DNA of 64,000 nt from Aeromonas schubertii (lineage in GTDB: Bacteria > Pseudomonadota > Gammaproteobacteria > Enterobacterales > Aeromonadaceae): the NCBI RefSeq assembly GCF_000820105.1, contig NZ_CDDB01000047.1, forward strand, positions 19,929-83,928, given 5' to 3'. Positions 11,247 to 20,384 of the stretch are shown here, piece by piece. Under the pieces are notes generated by a model. That model was not told the origin of the DNA. It saw only the letters and a program-made list of their open reading frames with translations, and searched no databases. Numbering within the stretch: position 1 is the stretch's first letter; each line of letters opens with the position of its first letter. Both the position numbers and the translations under genes were made by a program.

Positions 11247-12301
11247 GCGGTGAGAAGACCGAACAGCCCACCCCCAAGAAGCTGCGCGATGCGCGCCAGA
11301 AGGGGCAGGTGGCCAAGAGCAAGGAGGTGGTCTCGGCGGCCCTGATCCTCACCATCATGGCGATGCTGATGGGGCTCTCGGATTACTATCTGGAGCACCT
11401 GGGCAAGCTGATGCTGATCCCGGAGCAGGCGAGCGCCCTTCCCTTTCAACAGGCCCTGGACGTGATGGGAGAGAACCTGTTTCAGGAGCTGGTCTATCTG
11501 TTGCTGCCCCTGCTCTCGGTCGCCGCCCTGATGACCATCCTCTCTCACGTGGGCCAGTACGGATTTTTGCTAAGCGGTGAGTCCGTCAAGCCGGACATCA
11601 AGAAGATCAACCCGGTGGAGGGGGCCAAGAAGATCTTCTCCATCAAAAACCTGATGGAGTTTGTCAAATCCCTGCTCAAGGTCTGCCTGCTCAGCCTGCT
11701 GGTATGGGTCACCATAGAGGGCAACCTCAAACCCCTGCTGCAACTCCCCCGCTGCGGCGCCCTGTGTATCATGCCCTTAGTCGGTGACATGCTGGGCCAA
11801 CTGATGGCCGTCTGCGCCCTGGGGTTTGTGGTGATCGCCATCGCCGACTACGCCTTCGAGCACCATCAGCACATCAAGCAGCTCAAGATGAGCAAGGACG
11901 AGGTGAAGCGGGAGTACAAGGAGATGGAGGGAAGCCCGGAGATCAAGAGCAAGCGGCGACAGTTCCATCAGGAGCTGCAATCGAGCACCATGCGCGCCGA
12001 CGTGAAGCGCTCTTCGGTCATCGTCGCCAACCCGACCCATATCGCCATCGGCATCCGCTACGAGAAGGGAGAAACCCCCCTCCCCCTGGTCACCCTCAAG
12101 TACACGGATGCCCAGGCCCTGATGGTGCGTCGCATCGCCGAAGAGGAGGGGATCCCCGTGCTGCAGCGTATCCCCCTGGCCCGAGCCCTGCATCGGGATG
12201 CCCTGATCGATCACTACATCCCCGCCGAGCAGATAGAAGCCACCGCCGAGGTGCTGCGTTGGCTCGAGCAGTGGCGGCAAAAGGAGGAGGCCGGGTGGTA
12301 A
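11243..12301 (+). CDS. ascU: AscU (SctU/FlhB family), autocleaving export switch
   Basis: 352-aa export-gate switch protein. Four membrane segments (to about residue 210) precede a cytoplasmic domain with the self-cleavage site NPTH in SSVIVANPTHIAIGIRYE. Cleavage between N and P permits the change from early to late substrates with AscP. N-terminus MSGEKTEQPTPKKLRDARQKGQ is standard for the family. It is the last T3SS gene on this side; no clear terminator follows, and an uncharacterised pair of genes starts 143 bp downstream. Confidence 0.96.
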   Translation: MSGEKTEQPTPKKLRDARQKGQVAKSKEVVSAALILTIMAMLMGLSDYYLEHLGKLMLIPEQASALPFQQALDVMGENLFQELVYLLLPLLSVAALMTILSHVGQYGFLLSGESVKPDIKKINPVEGAKKIFSIKNLMEFVKSLLKVCLLSLLVWVTIEGNLKPLLQLPRCGALCIMPLVGDMLGQLMAVCALGFVVIAIADYAFEHHQHIKQLKMSKDEVKREYKEMEGSPEIKSKRRQFHQELQSSTMRADVKRSSVIVANPTHIAIGIRYEKGETPLPLVTLKYTDAQALMVRRIAEEEGIPVLQRIPLARALHRDALIDHYIPAEQIEATAEVLRWLEQWRQKEEAGW

Positions 12302-12444
12302 CCAACCGGCCCCGCCAAGGTCGGCCGTGAGCACATCATGAGGTTGTCGAACGCAGCCTGCTTCCGTACCATGGCCAACCTTATACATTGTGCGCCAGGC
12401 CACTGCGGCCTGGACGCTCCACAGGCACTGGGTGACCTTTTTTG

Positions 12445-14553
12445 ATGACACGATTTCACTATGGCTCGCTAGCCGTGTTACTGCTGGCCTCCTCCCCTCT
12501 GTTCGCCTCTGGAGATGGCGATGGCTGCAGTTTCTGGCTGACCGAGTGTGCACTCCCCACCTACCCCCTCTTTCTCAACGAGAATGACACGCGCAGTAAT
12601 CTGATGTTGCTGCTGGCCGATCAGCAGCACCTTCTCCTCCCCTTCGAACTTCCCAAAGATCCCATCAATGAACGAGCCATGCCGCTCTTCTCCCTCCAAC
12701 GCCTGCCGCTGCCCGGTGAGCAGGAGACCTCCGCAGAGCGCCAACAGCTGGAGGCACGTTTGAGCGCCTATGATCCGGCCCTGCCCAAGCTGCTCGAGCC
12801 CTACGCGGGTCATGACAGCCTTTATGGTCGCACCATCTCCAATTCCCTCTCCTCCGTCACCCGATTTATTGATGGCCTGGAGCAGAGCGAGTTGGCACAA
12901 GACGAGCGGGCCGGCCTCATCAAGGCTCGCCTGCAACTTCTTGGCGATGCTCCAATCACTCCCCCGGCGGCTCCTCACCACACCAAGCCATGGTGGAGCT
13001 ACCTGGCTGGTGCCAGCCACTTCTACGCAGGCGCCTTCGAGCAGGCTCTGAGCATCTTTGGCCCATTGCAACGTGCCGACGAGCCCTGGGTTGCCGAGAG
13101 CGCCACCTATATGGTGATGCGCACTTACCTCAACATGGGAATGGAGAGTGCCAAGGATGAGTATGGGGATACTGATATCACCAAGGGTGACAAGACGCTG
13201 CTTGGCAAGGCTCTGGCTCAAGGTGAGGCCTATTTGAATACCTACCCACAGGGTCATTACGCCGCCTCGACCCGGGGACTCTTTAGACGCATCCACTGGA
13301 TGTCGGGCAATCGGGATGCCTTGCGCGATGCCTATCAGGACGCCATGGCCATACCTCGACCCGTGGCCGAGCTCGAGGCCCTGGTTAACGAGATCGATCA
13401 AACGCTGCTCAGCGCCGATACCACACCACCCTTTAGGGACATGCAGCAACCCGAGCTCCTCTTTATCAACACCCTGCGCGATCTGCGCCTGACATACGAT
13501 GAGAAGAAGAGCTGGAACGATGAGGATCTTTCCACCGCCATCACACACCTGCAAAGCATGGGCAAACCGGAGCAAGCCAACTATTTGCGCGCCTACGCCC
13601 TGTTGCTTGAGAAACAGTTCGAAGCGGCCCTGGCACTGCTGCCAGCAGCAGCGACCCCCGCAACCACGCTGGATTTTAGTCGCCAGATCCTGCGAGTCTG
13701 GGCCCTGCAGGGAGTGAAGGCCAACAACCAGGTTGAGAGTGAACTAAAACGGTTGATCGCGGCGCCTCTGACCGAGGTCCAGCAGGCCTTCATACAAAAT
13801 CTGTTGGCTGATCACTGGGTTCGTAGCGGCAACGTGGCCGCCGTCTTCGCCAAGGGGAGCCCCATCACCCAGTTGCGATTGCGGGCTACCGTGCTCAAGC
13901 AGGCAACCCCACCCACAGTGCTGCGCCAGCAGGTCGGCCAGGGAATGAGTCAGATAGAACGGCAACTGGCCCTGCACACCCTGCTGGTTCGGGATCTTAT
14001 CAGCCAGAACTACACCGCTTTTCTGGAGGACGTCACCCGCATTCCCACCGACTACAAGGAGGTATCACCGCCAGCCGATGCTCCCTGGGAGCCGGTTCCG
14101 AACCAGGATATACCTCTGTCACAATTTCAGTGGCATGGTGACGGCACACCCGCCGGTTACTTCTGTCGGGATCTCGCCACCACCCTCGGCACCTTGATTA
14201 CCCGCCCGGACGATGGCCATGCCCTCAACTGCCTGGGGGAATACATTCGACACAAGGAGCCGCAGATCGATCTTTGGTATGACAGCAGCCTGATCTGGGG
14301 TCTGCCCGCAGCTCGGGTCACCACAGCCCCAAGCCGGCTCGCGCTCTATCAGAAGGTGATCGACAACCCCAAGGCAGAGCCTGAGGACAAGAGCTATGCC
14401 CTCTATCGAGCCATCAACTGCTATGCCCCGTCAGGCTACAATAGCTGTGACGATCAGGAGATCGCCAAACAGACCCGTCAACAGTGGTTTAACACCCTGA
14501 AAAAGCGCTATGGCAACTCGGTATGGGCCCAATCGCTCAAGTACTACTGGTAA
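12445..14553 (+). CDS. Secreted helical-repeat-like protein of unknown function
   Basis: 702-aa protein not recognised with confidence. ATG 12445 gives a clear signal peptide (MTRFHYGSLAVLLLASSPLFASG), so it is exported. The mature part starts with a Cys pair (residues 28 and 35). It then looks like an alpha-solenoid with TPR-like segments, for example WWSYLAGASHFYAGAFEQALSIFGPL and ANYLRAYALLLEKQFEAALALL. Four more Cys follow (YFCRD, LNCLGE, INCYAP, NSCDD), six in all, an even number compatible with disulfides. It lies 143 bp after ascU and 2 bp before a DUF3142 gene, so the two probably form an operon. T3SS function is possible only by proximity; nothing in the protein shows it. Confidence 0.75.
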   Translation: MTRFHYGSLAVLLLASSPLFASGDGDGCSFWLTECALPTYPLFLNENDTRSNLMLLLADQQHLLLPFELPKDPINERAMPLFSLQRLPLPGEQETSAERQQLEARLSAYDPALPKLLEPYAGHDSLYGRTISNSLSSVTRFIDGLEQSELAQDERAGLIKARLQLLGDAPITPPAAPHHTKPWWSYLAGASHFYAGAFEQALSIFGPLQRADEPWVAESATYMVMRTYLNMGMESAKDEYGDTDITKGDKTLLGKALAQGEAYLNTYPQGHYAASTRGLFRRIHWMSGNRDALRDAYQDAMAIPRPVAELEALVNEIDQTLLSADTTPPFRDMQQPELLFINTLRDLRLTYDEKKSWNDEDLSTAITHLQSMGKPEQANYLRAYALLLEKQFEAALALLPAAATPATTLDFSRQILRVWALQGVKANNQVESELKRLIAAPLTEVQQAFIQNLLADHWVRSGNVAAVFAKGSPITQLRLRATVLKQATPPTVLRQQVGQGMSQIERQLALHTLLVRDLISQNYTAFLEDVTRIPTDYKEVSPPADAPWEPVPNQDIPLSQFQWHGDGTPAGYFCRDLATTLGTLITRPDDGHALNCLGEYIRHKEPQIDLWYDSSLIWGLPAARVTTAPSRLALYQKVIDNPKAEPEDKSYALYRAINCYAPSGYNSCDDQEIAKQTRQQWFNTLKKRYGNSVWAQSLKYYW

Positions 14554-14555
14554 CC

Positions 14556-15281
14556 ATGTGCGCTCGCCTCACCGCCATCCTGCTTGTTCTGCAGCTCTCG
14601 TTGTTGGCGCCACAGGCCCTGGCCGGAGTCGATGGCGCTGACTACGACGCCTTCTGGCTATGGTCGGGCACCCGCTCGCAGTCCCTGCTCTCCAGGGCCA
14701 ACATCCTTTATCTTCATCAAGGTGAGATACTGGCAAGACCCTCGGGAGCACGCTTTATCAAACTGGGACGCTCCCCCACCCCACTGTTCGGTAAACGGCT
14801 CTGGCTGGTGGTACGGGTCAACGCCCTGCCCCTCTCAGCCAAGCATGAGAAGATGCTGGAACGCCTCTACCGAGCATGGCTCAATCAGGGCGCCCAGGTC
14901 ATTGGCATTCAGATCGACTTCGATGCGGCCACCCACAGGCTCGATCGCTACGGACATGCCCTGACGCGGCTGCGTCAGGTGCTCCCTAAAGCCTGTCGTT
15001 TGAGCGTGACGGGCCTGCTCGACTGGGCCAAGACTGGGGACATAGCGCAGCTTAACCGTCTGCCCGTCGACGAGCTGGTGATCCAGACCTATCAAGGTAC
15101 CCAAACGGTCAATGGCTATGAGGCGTACTTGCCCGCCATGGCGCACCTCACCCTCCCTTTCAAGGTCGGGCTGGTACAGGGAGGACAATGGGACCGACGC
15201 TGGCAGCGACGCCTCGCCGCCTCGCCCTACTACCGGGGGGAAGTGGTGTTTCTGCTCAACCCCCCGCGCCCATCTTCCTAG
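14556..15281 (+). CDS. DUF3142 family protein, secreted
   Basis: 241-aa protein with a signal peptide (MCARLTAILLVLQLSLLAPQALA). The body resembles DUF3142 proteins: YDAFWLWSG, WLVVRVNALP, GIQIDFDAATHRLDRY, LSVTGLLDWA, VDELVIQTYQG and VGLVQGG. Alternating strand-helix blocks ending in acidic strands suggest a TIM-barrel glycosidase-like fold, which is inference. It begins 2 bp after the 702-aa gene. Its stop codon shares the tetranucleotide CTAG with the stop of convergent malY, so there is no intergenic terminator. Confidence 0.7.
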   Translation: MCARLTAILLVLQLSLLAPQALAGVDGADYDAFWLWSGTRSQSLLSRANILYLHQGEILARPSGARFIKLGRSPTPLFGKRLWLVVRVNALPLSAKHEKMLERLYRAWLNQGAQVIGIQIDFDAATHRLDRYGHALTRLRQVLPKACRLSVTGLLDWAKTGDIAQLNRLPVDELVIQTYQGTQTVNGYEAYLPAMAHLTLPFKVGLVQGGQWDRRWQRRLAASPYYRGEVVFLLNPPRPSS

Positions 15282-16498
15282 AGGTGTGCGGGCGTTTCGA
15301 TGGACAGCCACTCCCCCAGCGCGCCAATCAGGGCATCGAGCCCCTGCTCCAGCTTGTGGCGCGGACAACCGATGTTAAGACGGATAAACCCCTTCCCCTC
15401 GGGACCATAGGTGTCACCGCGCATGATGGCGACCCGGTACTTCTCCATCAGCAAGGTTTGCAGCGCATCCATCCGCTCGGCCGAGTCGATGCCAAGGCTG
15501 CGCAGATCGATCCAGGCGAGATAGGTCCCCTCCGGTACCCGATAGTCAATGGCGGGGAAGGCGGCGTTGAGCCGCACCGCCACCAGCGCCAGATTGCCGT
15601 GCAGGTAGGCCTTGAGGGCGTCGAGCCAGGCATCGCCCTCCCGATAGGCGCTCATATGGGCCAACACCCCGAGGATAGGGGGAGACGAGAGGCCGTGGGC
15701 AGCCTTGAGACGATGCAGATACGCATCCCGGCTCGCCCTCTCGGGAATATATCCATAGGCCCCCCCCAGGGCCGGGATATTGAAAGATTTCGACCCCGAG
15801 CTGACCAGGGCCCACCCCTCATCTTGTGCCACCTCGCTCCAGGGAAGATAGGGGGTAAAGCTCACGTCCATATGGATGTCATCCGAGATCACCCTCACCC
15901 CGTGACGCCGGCAGATAGTGGCCATGCGGACCAGCTCATCCCGGCGCCAGACCCGCCCCGTGGGGTTGTGGGGACTGCACAGCAGCAGGATGCGGCAATC
16001 GGGGCGGGCTGCCTGACGCTCGAAGCCATCCCAGTCGATGTGATAGCTCCCCTCTCCCTTGATAAGTGGAGAGGGAAGCAGGAGCCGGTCGTTGGCGCCC
16101 AGCATATTGCCAAAGGCATCATAGGCCGGGGTGTGTACCAACACCCCCTCTCCGGGGGCCGACCAAAGGCTCACCAGTTGGGCGATGATGTAGATGACCG
16201 AGGGGCCATAGATGAGGCGCTCGGGGTCGAGGCGTGTCCCGTGGCGACGGGCGAACCAGCCGGTGACGGCCCCCTTGAAGTCGTCGTGGCTCCAGCGGCT
16301 GTAGCCAAAGACTCCGTGCTCGAGGCGCCTGGCCAGGCACTCACGAATACAGGGAGCGGTCTCAAAGTCCATGTCGGAGATGGTGAAGGGGAGCAGGTCG
16401 GCATGACCAAAGCGGTCGGCCACATAGTCCCACTGGGTGCAATAGGTGCCGTAACGGTCGATGTGGCGATCGAAATCAAACGGGGTTGAGCCTGGCAT
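15278..16498 (-). CDS. malY: MalY/PatB-type PLP-dependent C-S lyase
   Basis: 406-aa fold-type I PLP enzyme. E. coli MalY is a cystathionine beta-lyase-like enzyme that also restrains the maltose activator MalT. The resemblance to E. coli MalY is very close: WDYVADRFG, DLLPFTISDMDF, HGVFGYSRW, YGPSVIY, LLCSPHNPTG, ISDDIHMD and the PLP-lysine motif SGSKSFNIPALGGAYG. Start MPGSTPFDFDRH with GAGAGA upstream. It lies 62 bp after malX in a malX-malY operon. No maltose genes or malT are in the window. Confidence 0.94.
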   Translation of the reverse strand: MPGSTPFDFDRHIDRYGTYCTQWDYVADRFGHADLLPFTISDMDFETAPCIRECLARRLEHGVFGYSRWSHDDFKGAVTGWFARRHGTRLDPERLIYGPSVIYIIAQLVSLWSAPGEGVLVHTPAYDAFGNMLGANDRLLLPSPLIKGEGSYHIDWDGFERQAARPDCRILLLCSPHNPTGRVWRRDELVRMATICRRHGVRVISDDIHMDVSFTPYLPWSEVAQDEGWALVSSGSKSFNIPALGGAYGYIPERASRDAYLHRLKAAHGLSSPPILGVLAHMSAYREGDAWLDALKAYLHGNLALVAVRLNAAFPAIDYRVPEGTYLAWIDLRSLGIDSAERMDALQTLLMEKYRVAIMRGDTYGPEGKGFIRLNIGCPRHKLEQGLDALIGALGEWLSIETPAHL

Positions 16499-16560
16499 GG
16501 CGTCTCTCTTGAAGTGGTGAAGTAACGAGGGGGCATGACGCCCCCTGCCTCTGTGAGTAG

Positions 16561-18147
16561 TCAGGTTGCCATCAGGCTCTGTAGCTGGTTCTTCACCAGA
16601 TGGACCTGGGGCCCTATCACCACCTGCAAGTTGTGCTCGTCGAGCTTGATCACCCCGATGGCACCGTTGGCCTTGAGCACCCTCTCATCGACCCGGCTCA
16701 TGTCCTGCACCGACATGCGCAGGCGGGTAATGCAGTTATCGAGCGCCAGTATGTTGTCGGCTCCCCCCAGGGCATTGAGGATCACCTCGCCGTTGTAGCC
16801 ACTGCTCCCCGCCTTCTTGCCTGTCGGCTCTGCGGCATCGCTGGCCTCGAGCTCGCGGCTCTCCGTTTCACGGCCCGGGGTTGTCAGGTTGAATCGCACG
16901 ATGGCAAAACGAAACACGCTGTAGTAGACGGCGAACCAGATCCCCGCCACGACGGGCACCAGATACCACTTGGTGGCGGTGCCCTGCAGCACGCCGAACA
17001 CCAGGAAATCGATGAGATTGCCATCCGTGTTACCGATGGTGACCCCCAAGAGCCCCATGGTCATAAAGCCAAGGCCGGTCAGGATGGCGTGTACCAGATA
17101 GAGTGCGGGCGCGACGAACAGGAACAGAAACTCCAGCGGCTCGGTGATGCCGCCGATGACGCAGGCCACCACGCCGGAGACCAGTAGCGCCTTGATCTTG
17201 CCGCGATTCTCCGGCCGGGCACATTGATACATGGCGAGCGCCGCCCCCGGCAGGCCGCCGAGGAAGGCCGGCATCTTGCCCTGGGAGAGGAAGGAGGTGG
17301 CCGACACCGAGAAGTGGGTGGTGTCGGCGCAGGAGAGCTCGGCATAGAAGATATTAAGGGCACCGCTCACCTCGTTGCCGCACACCAGCTGGCTGCCACC
17401 GGCCTCGGTGAAACGAATGAGGGCCACCAGAATATGGTGCAGGCCAAGGGGCAGCAGCAGGCGCTCCCCGGTACCAAACAGGAAGGGGCCAAAGGGGCCG
17501 GCATGGGAGATGAGCGCGCCTATCCCGTTGATCCCGGCGGCAAACCAGGGCCAGGCGAAGGGAACCACCAGACCCGTCACCCCCAGCACCAGGGCCGTGA
17601 TGATGGGCACGAAGCGGGCACCACCGAAGAAGGCGAGCGCATCGGGCATCTTGCAGGTGTAGAAGCGGGCATGGAGCCTCGCCACTATCACCCCGACGAT
17701 GATGGCCCCCAGAATACCGGTATCGATTGAACCGATGCCGAGGACAGACTTCACCCCGTAAGCCTTCTCTGCCGCACCATCGCCGATGACATTGGCCACC
17801 GTGAGATAGAAGTTGATAGAGAGGTTGAGCGCGGCGTAACCGACGAAACCGGCGAAGGCCGCCACCCCCTTCTCCTCGCGGGCCAACCCCAATGGAATGG
17901 CGACCGCGAACATCACCGGCAGGTAGATAAAGGCTACCAGCCCCACCTTGGTCATCCAGAGAAAGAGCAGCTGCAATACCCGGTTATCGAGTAAGGGCAG
18001 GCTCTCTTTGACCGCATCGCTGGTAAGAGAGCTGCCGACACCGAGCAGGATGCCGGAGAAAGCAAGCAGGGCGACCGGCAACATAAAGGTCTTGCCCAGG
18101 CTCTGCAGAAACTCCCACAGAGTCGTTTTCGCGTGGGGCTTGGCCAT
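16561..18147 (-). CDS. malX: MalX, PTS IICB sugar permease (glucose/maltose family)
   Basis: 528-aa phosphotransferase permease, near the 530 aa of E. coli MalX, which can transport glucose and maltose. The N-terminal IIC domain (about 1-400) is polytopic, with motifs GTGERLLLPLGLHHIL and FLSQGKMPAFLGGLPGAALAMYQCA. The C-terminal IIB domain has the phosphorylated Cys in ALDNCITRLRMSV. The start at 18147 (MAKPHAKTTLWEF) has AGGAG 7 nt upstream. A MalI operator-like palindrome lies 80-95 bp upstream, so repression by MalI is expected. Confidence 0.94.
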   Translation of the reverse strand: MAKPHAKTTLWEFLQSLGKTFMLPVALLAFSGILLGVGSSLTSDAVKESLPLLDNRVLQLLFLWMTKVGLVAFIYLPVMFAVAIPLGLAREEKGVAAFAGFVGYAALNLSINFYLTVANVIGDGAAEKAYGVKSVLGIGSIDTGILGAIIVGVIVARLHARFYTCKMPDALAFFGGARFVPIITALVLGVTGLVVPFAWPWFAAGINGIGALISHAGPFGPFLFGTGERLLLPLGLHHILVALIRFTEAGGSQLVCGNEVSGALNIFYAELSCADTTHFSVSATSFLSQGKMPAFLGGLPGAALAMYQCARPENRGKIKALLVSGVVACVIGGITEPLEFLFLFVAPALYLVHAILTGLGFMTMGLLGVTIGNTDGNLIDFLVFGVLQGTATKWYLVPVVAGIWFAVYYSVFRFAIVRFNLTTPGRETESRELEASDAAEPTGKKAGSSGYNGEVILNALGGADNILALDNCITRLRMSVQDMSRVDERVLKANGAIGVIKLDEHNLQVVIGPQVHLVKNQLQSLMAT

Positions 18148-18226
18148 GGAGTGGCTCCTTGTGCGTGGAGGGGATATCCACCATCCCATGGCAAGCGCGA
18201 TGGGGTGGTGCTTAGGTTGGTAGAAT

Positions 18227-18242
18227 GATAAAACGTTTTACC
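18227..18242. promoter_or_regulatory. MalI operator 1 (malX side)
   Basis: GATAAAACGTTTTACC, a near-perfect palindrome around ACGT. It differs only at the right edge from the E. coli MalI operator core (GATAAAACGTTTTATC as I remember it). It lies between malX (start 18147) and malI (start 18396), close to where the malX promoter should be. Confidence 0.75.
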
Positions 18243-18326
18243 AACCATCACTTGCCAACAGGATCACAAAACCGCCCTCCTCACCCCATGGCGCACCAAA
18301 TCTGTGAGGCAGATCGGCCTGTGGAT

Positions 18327-18342
18327 GATGTAACGTTTCACT
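18327..18342. promoter_or_regulatory. MalI operator 2 (malI side)
   Basis: GATGTAACGTTTCACT, a second palindrome with the same AACGTT centre, exactly 100 bp from the first and 54 bp before malI. One operator per divergent promoter is the arrangement reported for E. coli malI-malXY. A TGTGA half-site at 18303-18307 could belong to a CRP site, but its right half is poor. Confidence 0.65.
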
Positions 18343-18395
18343 TGCCTCTCCCCGGGGCTATGCTGACCCCCTGCATCCTCTCTGCCCGTGCCCCT

Positions 18396-19421
18396 ATGTC
18401 CGCTCCAAAAGCTCCCAAGATCACCGACGTCGCCCGGCAGGCCGGGGTCTCGGTCACCACCGTCTCCCTGGTTCTGCGCGGCAAGGGGCGCATCTCTGCG
18501 GCCACCAGCGAGCGAGTCCAGCAAGCCATCAAGGCGCTGGGATACGTGCCCAACGGCGCCGCCGCCAGCCTGCGCAGCCAGCACTCCAACCTGGTGGGGC
18601 TGATCCTGCGCGACATCACAGACCCCTTCTACACCGAGGTGACCGCCGGAGTCAGCGAGGTGCTTGAGCAACAGGGTTATCTGCTCTTTTTGACCCAATG
18701 CGGTCACAGTCAGGAGCGGCTGCAACAGAGCATACAGACCCTCTCGCGCCAGGGGGTGGCGGGCATCATCTTCAACCCGGTGCGGGGTGCCGTCACCCGT
18801 CCGGAGCAAGGGGTACCCGGGGCCGAGCTGCCCCTGATCTGCGCCGCCCGCTCCTACTATCGTGACGACGTGGACTTTATCGGCCCCGACAACGGCCACG
18901 CCGCCCAGCAGGCAACCACCTACCTTATCGAGCAGGGACATCGCCATATCGCCTATGTCGGGGGACGGACCGACTCCCTGACCCGTGCCGAGCGGATCGG
19001 AGGCTACTGCGCCAGCCTGCTGCAATATGGCCTCCCCTTTAAGCCCGAGTGGGTAGTCGAGTGCGAGCGCACCCAAAGAGGCGCCGCCGATGCCATCGCC
19101 GCACTGCTCCACCAGCATCCCAAGGTGACGGCCATCCTGTGCCACTACCCCGAGGTGGCCCTCGGCGCCATTTATGGTGTCACGGCAAGCGGGCGCACCG
19201 TGGGCAAGGATAACTACATTGACCAGCAGGTAGCCCTGCTCGGCTTCGATGATGTGGCCGAGGCCGAGCTCACCTCCCCGCCCCTCACCTTTGTCACCTC
19301 CCCGGCGCGGGAGATAGGTCGCCAGGCGGCAAGGCGGCTGCTTGAGCGTCTGCACCACCCCGAGCTCCCCCCCGGCCGTCATATCATCACCCCCAGCCTG
19401 CAAAAGCGGGCGTCGGCCTGA
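18396..19421 (+). CDS. malI: MalI, LacI-family repressor of malXY
   Basis: 341-aa LacI/GalR regulator (E. coli MalI 342 aa). N-terminal helix-turn-helix ITDVARQAGVSVTTVSLVLRGKGRIS, hinge ALGYVPNGAAASLR, then the periplasmic-binding-like core (LVGLILRDITDPFYTEVTAGV, GHRHIAYVGG, LLGFDDVAEAELTSPPLT). The start at 18396 (MSAPKAPK) is chosen because the frame upstream shows no family similarity and contains operator 2. It diverges from malXY; autoregulation is likely from the operator placement. Confidence 0.93.
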   Translation: MSAPKAPKITDVARQAGVSVTTVSLVLRGKGRISAATSERVQQAIKALGYVPNGAAASLRSQHSNLVGLILRDITDPFYTEVTAGVSEVLEQQGYLLFLTQCGHSQERLQQSIQTLSRQGVAGIIFNPVRGAVTRPEQGVPGAELPLICAARSYYRDDVDFIGPDNGHAAQQATTYLIEQGHRHIAYVGGRTDSLTRAERIGGYCASLLQYGLPFKPEWVVECERTQRGAADAIAALLHQHPKVTAILCHYPEVALGAIYGVTASGRTVGKDNYIDQQVALLGFDDVAEAELTSPPLTFVTSPAREIGRQAARRLLERLHHPELPPGRHIITPSLQKRASA

Positions 19422-19547
19422 AGGATTCGGGATAAACCAGAGGCACCCGGGCAATCACGTGAGCCTGATCACTGCCGCGACAAGGAAAAGTTGAGAGCCA
19501 AGTGGAGAGGTATATGATGGCCGCCCGCTACCTTCAAGGACCCTCCC

Positions 19548-19811
19548 ATGAGCCATCGACAGGATCAGAATCCATCGAGTGAACACCATCACTGCAACCG
19601 GTGTGGCGAATGCACCCGTCATATCATCGTGCTGGTGGCGCGCGATCATAGCCAGGACATCATGCCCAAGGATCCTGCCAAGGCCTTCTGGCAAGCCTTT
19701 CGCGCCAGCGCGATCACCAACTGGGCCTTTGGCGAGACGCTGGCCTATCAGGCGACCCATGTGCGCCACCTGATCTGCGAGCGCTGTGGCAAGACGTTTC
19801 TCGAGTATTGA
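19548..19811 (+). CDS. Small zinc-ribbon protein of unknown function
   Basis: 87-aa protein with two CxxC knuckles, CNRC at about residue 17 and CERC at about residue 78. A His cluster precedes the first, and a helical middle (AKAFWQAFRASAITNWAFGETLAYQ) lies between. Four cysteines spaced this way would bind one zinc. Not recognised as a named family. Its TGA overlaps the first possible (TTG) start of the next gene, so it probably forms a two-gene unit with the ASCH-domain gene. Confidence 0.6.
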   Translation: MSHRQDQNPSSEHHHCNRCGECTRHIIVLVARDHSQDIMPKDPAKAFWQAFRASAITNWAFGETLAYQATHVRHLICERCGKTFLEY

Positions 19812-19840
19812 GTGCGCCGACCGTACCACCCTCTTTCAGA

Positions 19841-20317
19841 ATGACAAGGATGGATAAGACACAGCAGCAGTTTCTCGAACGCTACCTCGCCACCCTGGGG
19901 GAAACAGAGCGTGCGCGCGTGCCACAATGGGGTGCCGAGCACTTCTGCGCCGATGAGTTCAATGCCAACGAGTGCGCACGTCTGATTGCCCGGGGCGTGA
20001 AACAGGCCTCTTGCAGCCTGCTGGTAGGCTACGAGATGGAGTGTGAGCCCCTCCCTCTGGCGGGACGGCTCACCGTGGTGCTCAACTGGGCTCAGGAGCC
20101 GGTCTGTATCATCAGGCTCACCGAGGTCACACTCTGCCCCTTTAATGAAGTGACTCCCGAGTTTGCGGCCCTGGAGGGAGAAGGGGATCTGAGCCACGCC
20201 GGGTGGAAGGCGGCTCATCTGCGCTTTTTTAGCCACTATGCCAACACCATAGGAGCCGAATTTAACGAGCACTCCCTGTTGGTGCTGGAGCGCTTTACCA
20301 AGGTTTTTCCTCTCTAG
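19841..20317 (+). CDS. ASCH-domain protein
   Basis: About 158 aa when read from ATG 19841 (MTRMDKTQQQF); ATG 19850 is an alternative start, with AAGG directly before it. The layout fits the ASCH fold, a small beta barrel related to PUA domains that usually binds RNA or nucleotides: an N-terminal helix, then ARLIARGVKQASCSL, GRLTVVLNWAQEPVCIIRLTEVTLCPFNEVTPEFAALEGEGD and a C-terminal LVLERFTKVFPL. Substrate unknown. It follows the zinc-ribbon gene with about 30 bp between the stop and the chosen start. Confidence 0.75.
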   Translation: MTRMDKTQQQFLERYLATLGETERARVPQWGAEHFCADEFNANECARLIARGVKQASCSLLVGYEMECEPLPLAGRLTVVLNWAQEPVCIIRLTEVTLCPFNEVTPEFAALEGEGDLSHAGWKAAHLRFFSHYANTIGAEFNEHSLLVLERFTKVFPL

Positions 20318-20384
20318 GGGCTAAGCCCCTGTGCCAAGGGCTGGCACGGGGAGAGTGGCGCTGTCCCCCCGGGATAGCCGACAC

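Noticed and set aside
12395-12413. Hairpin CCAGGCC-ACTGC-GGCCTGG after ascU as a terminator
   Set aside because: The T-run is about 25 nt further on and not adjacent to the stem; it may be chance in a GC-rich leader.
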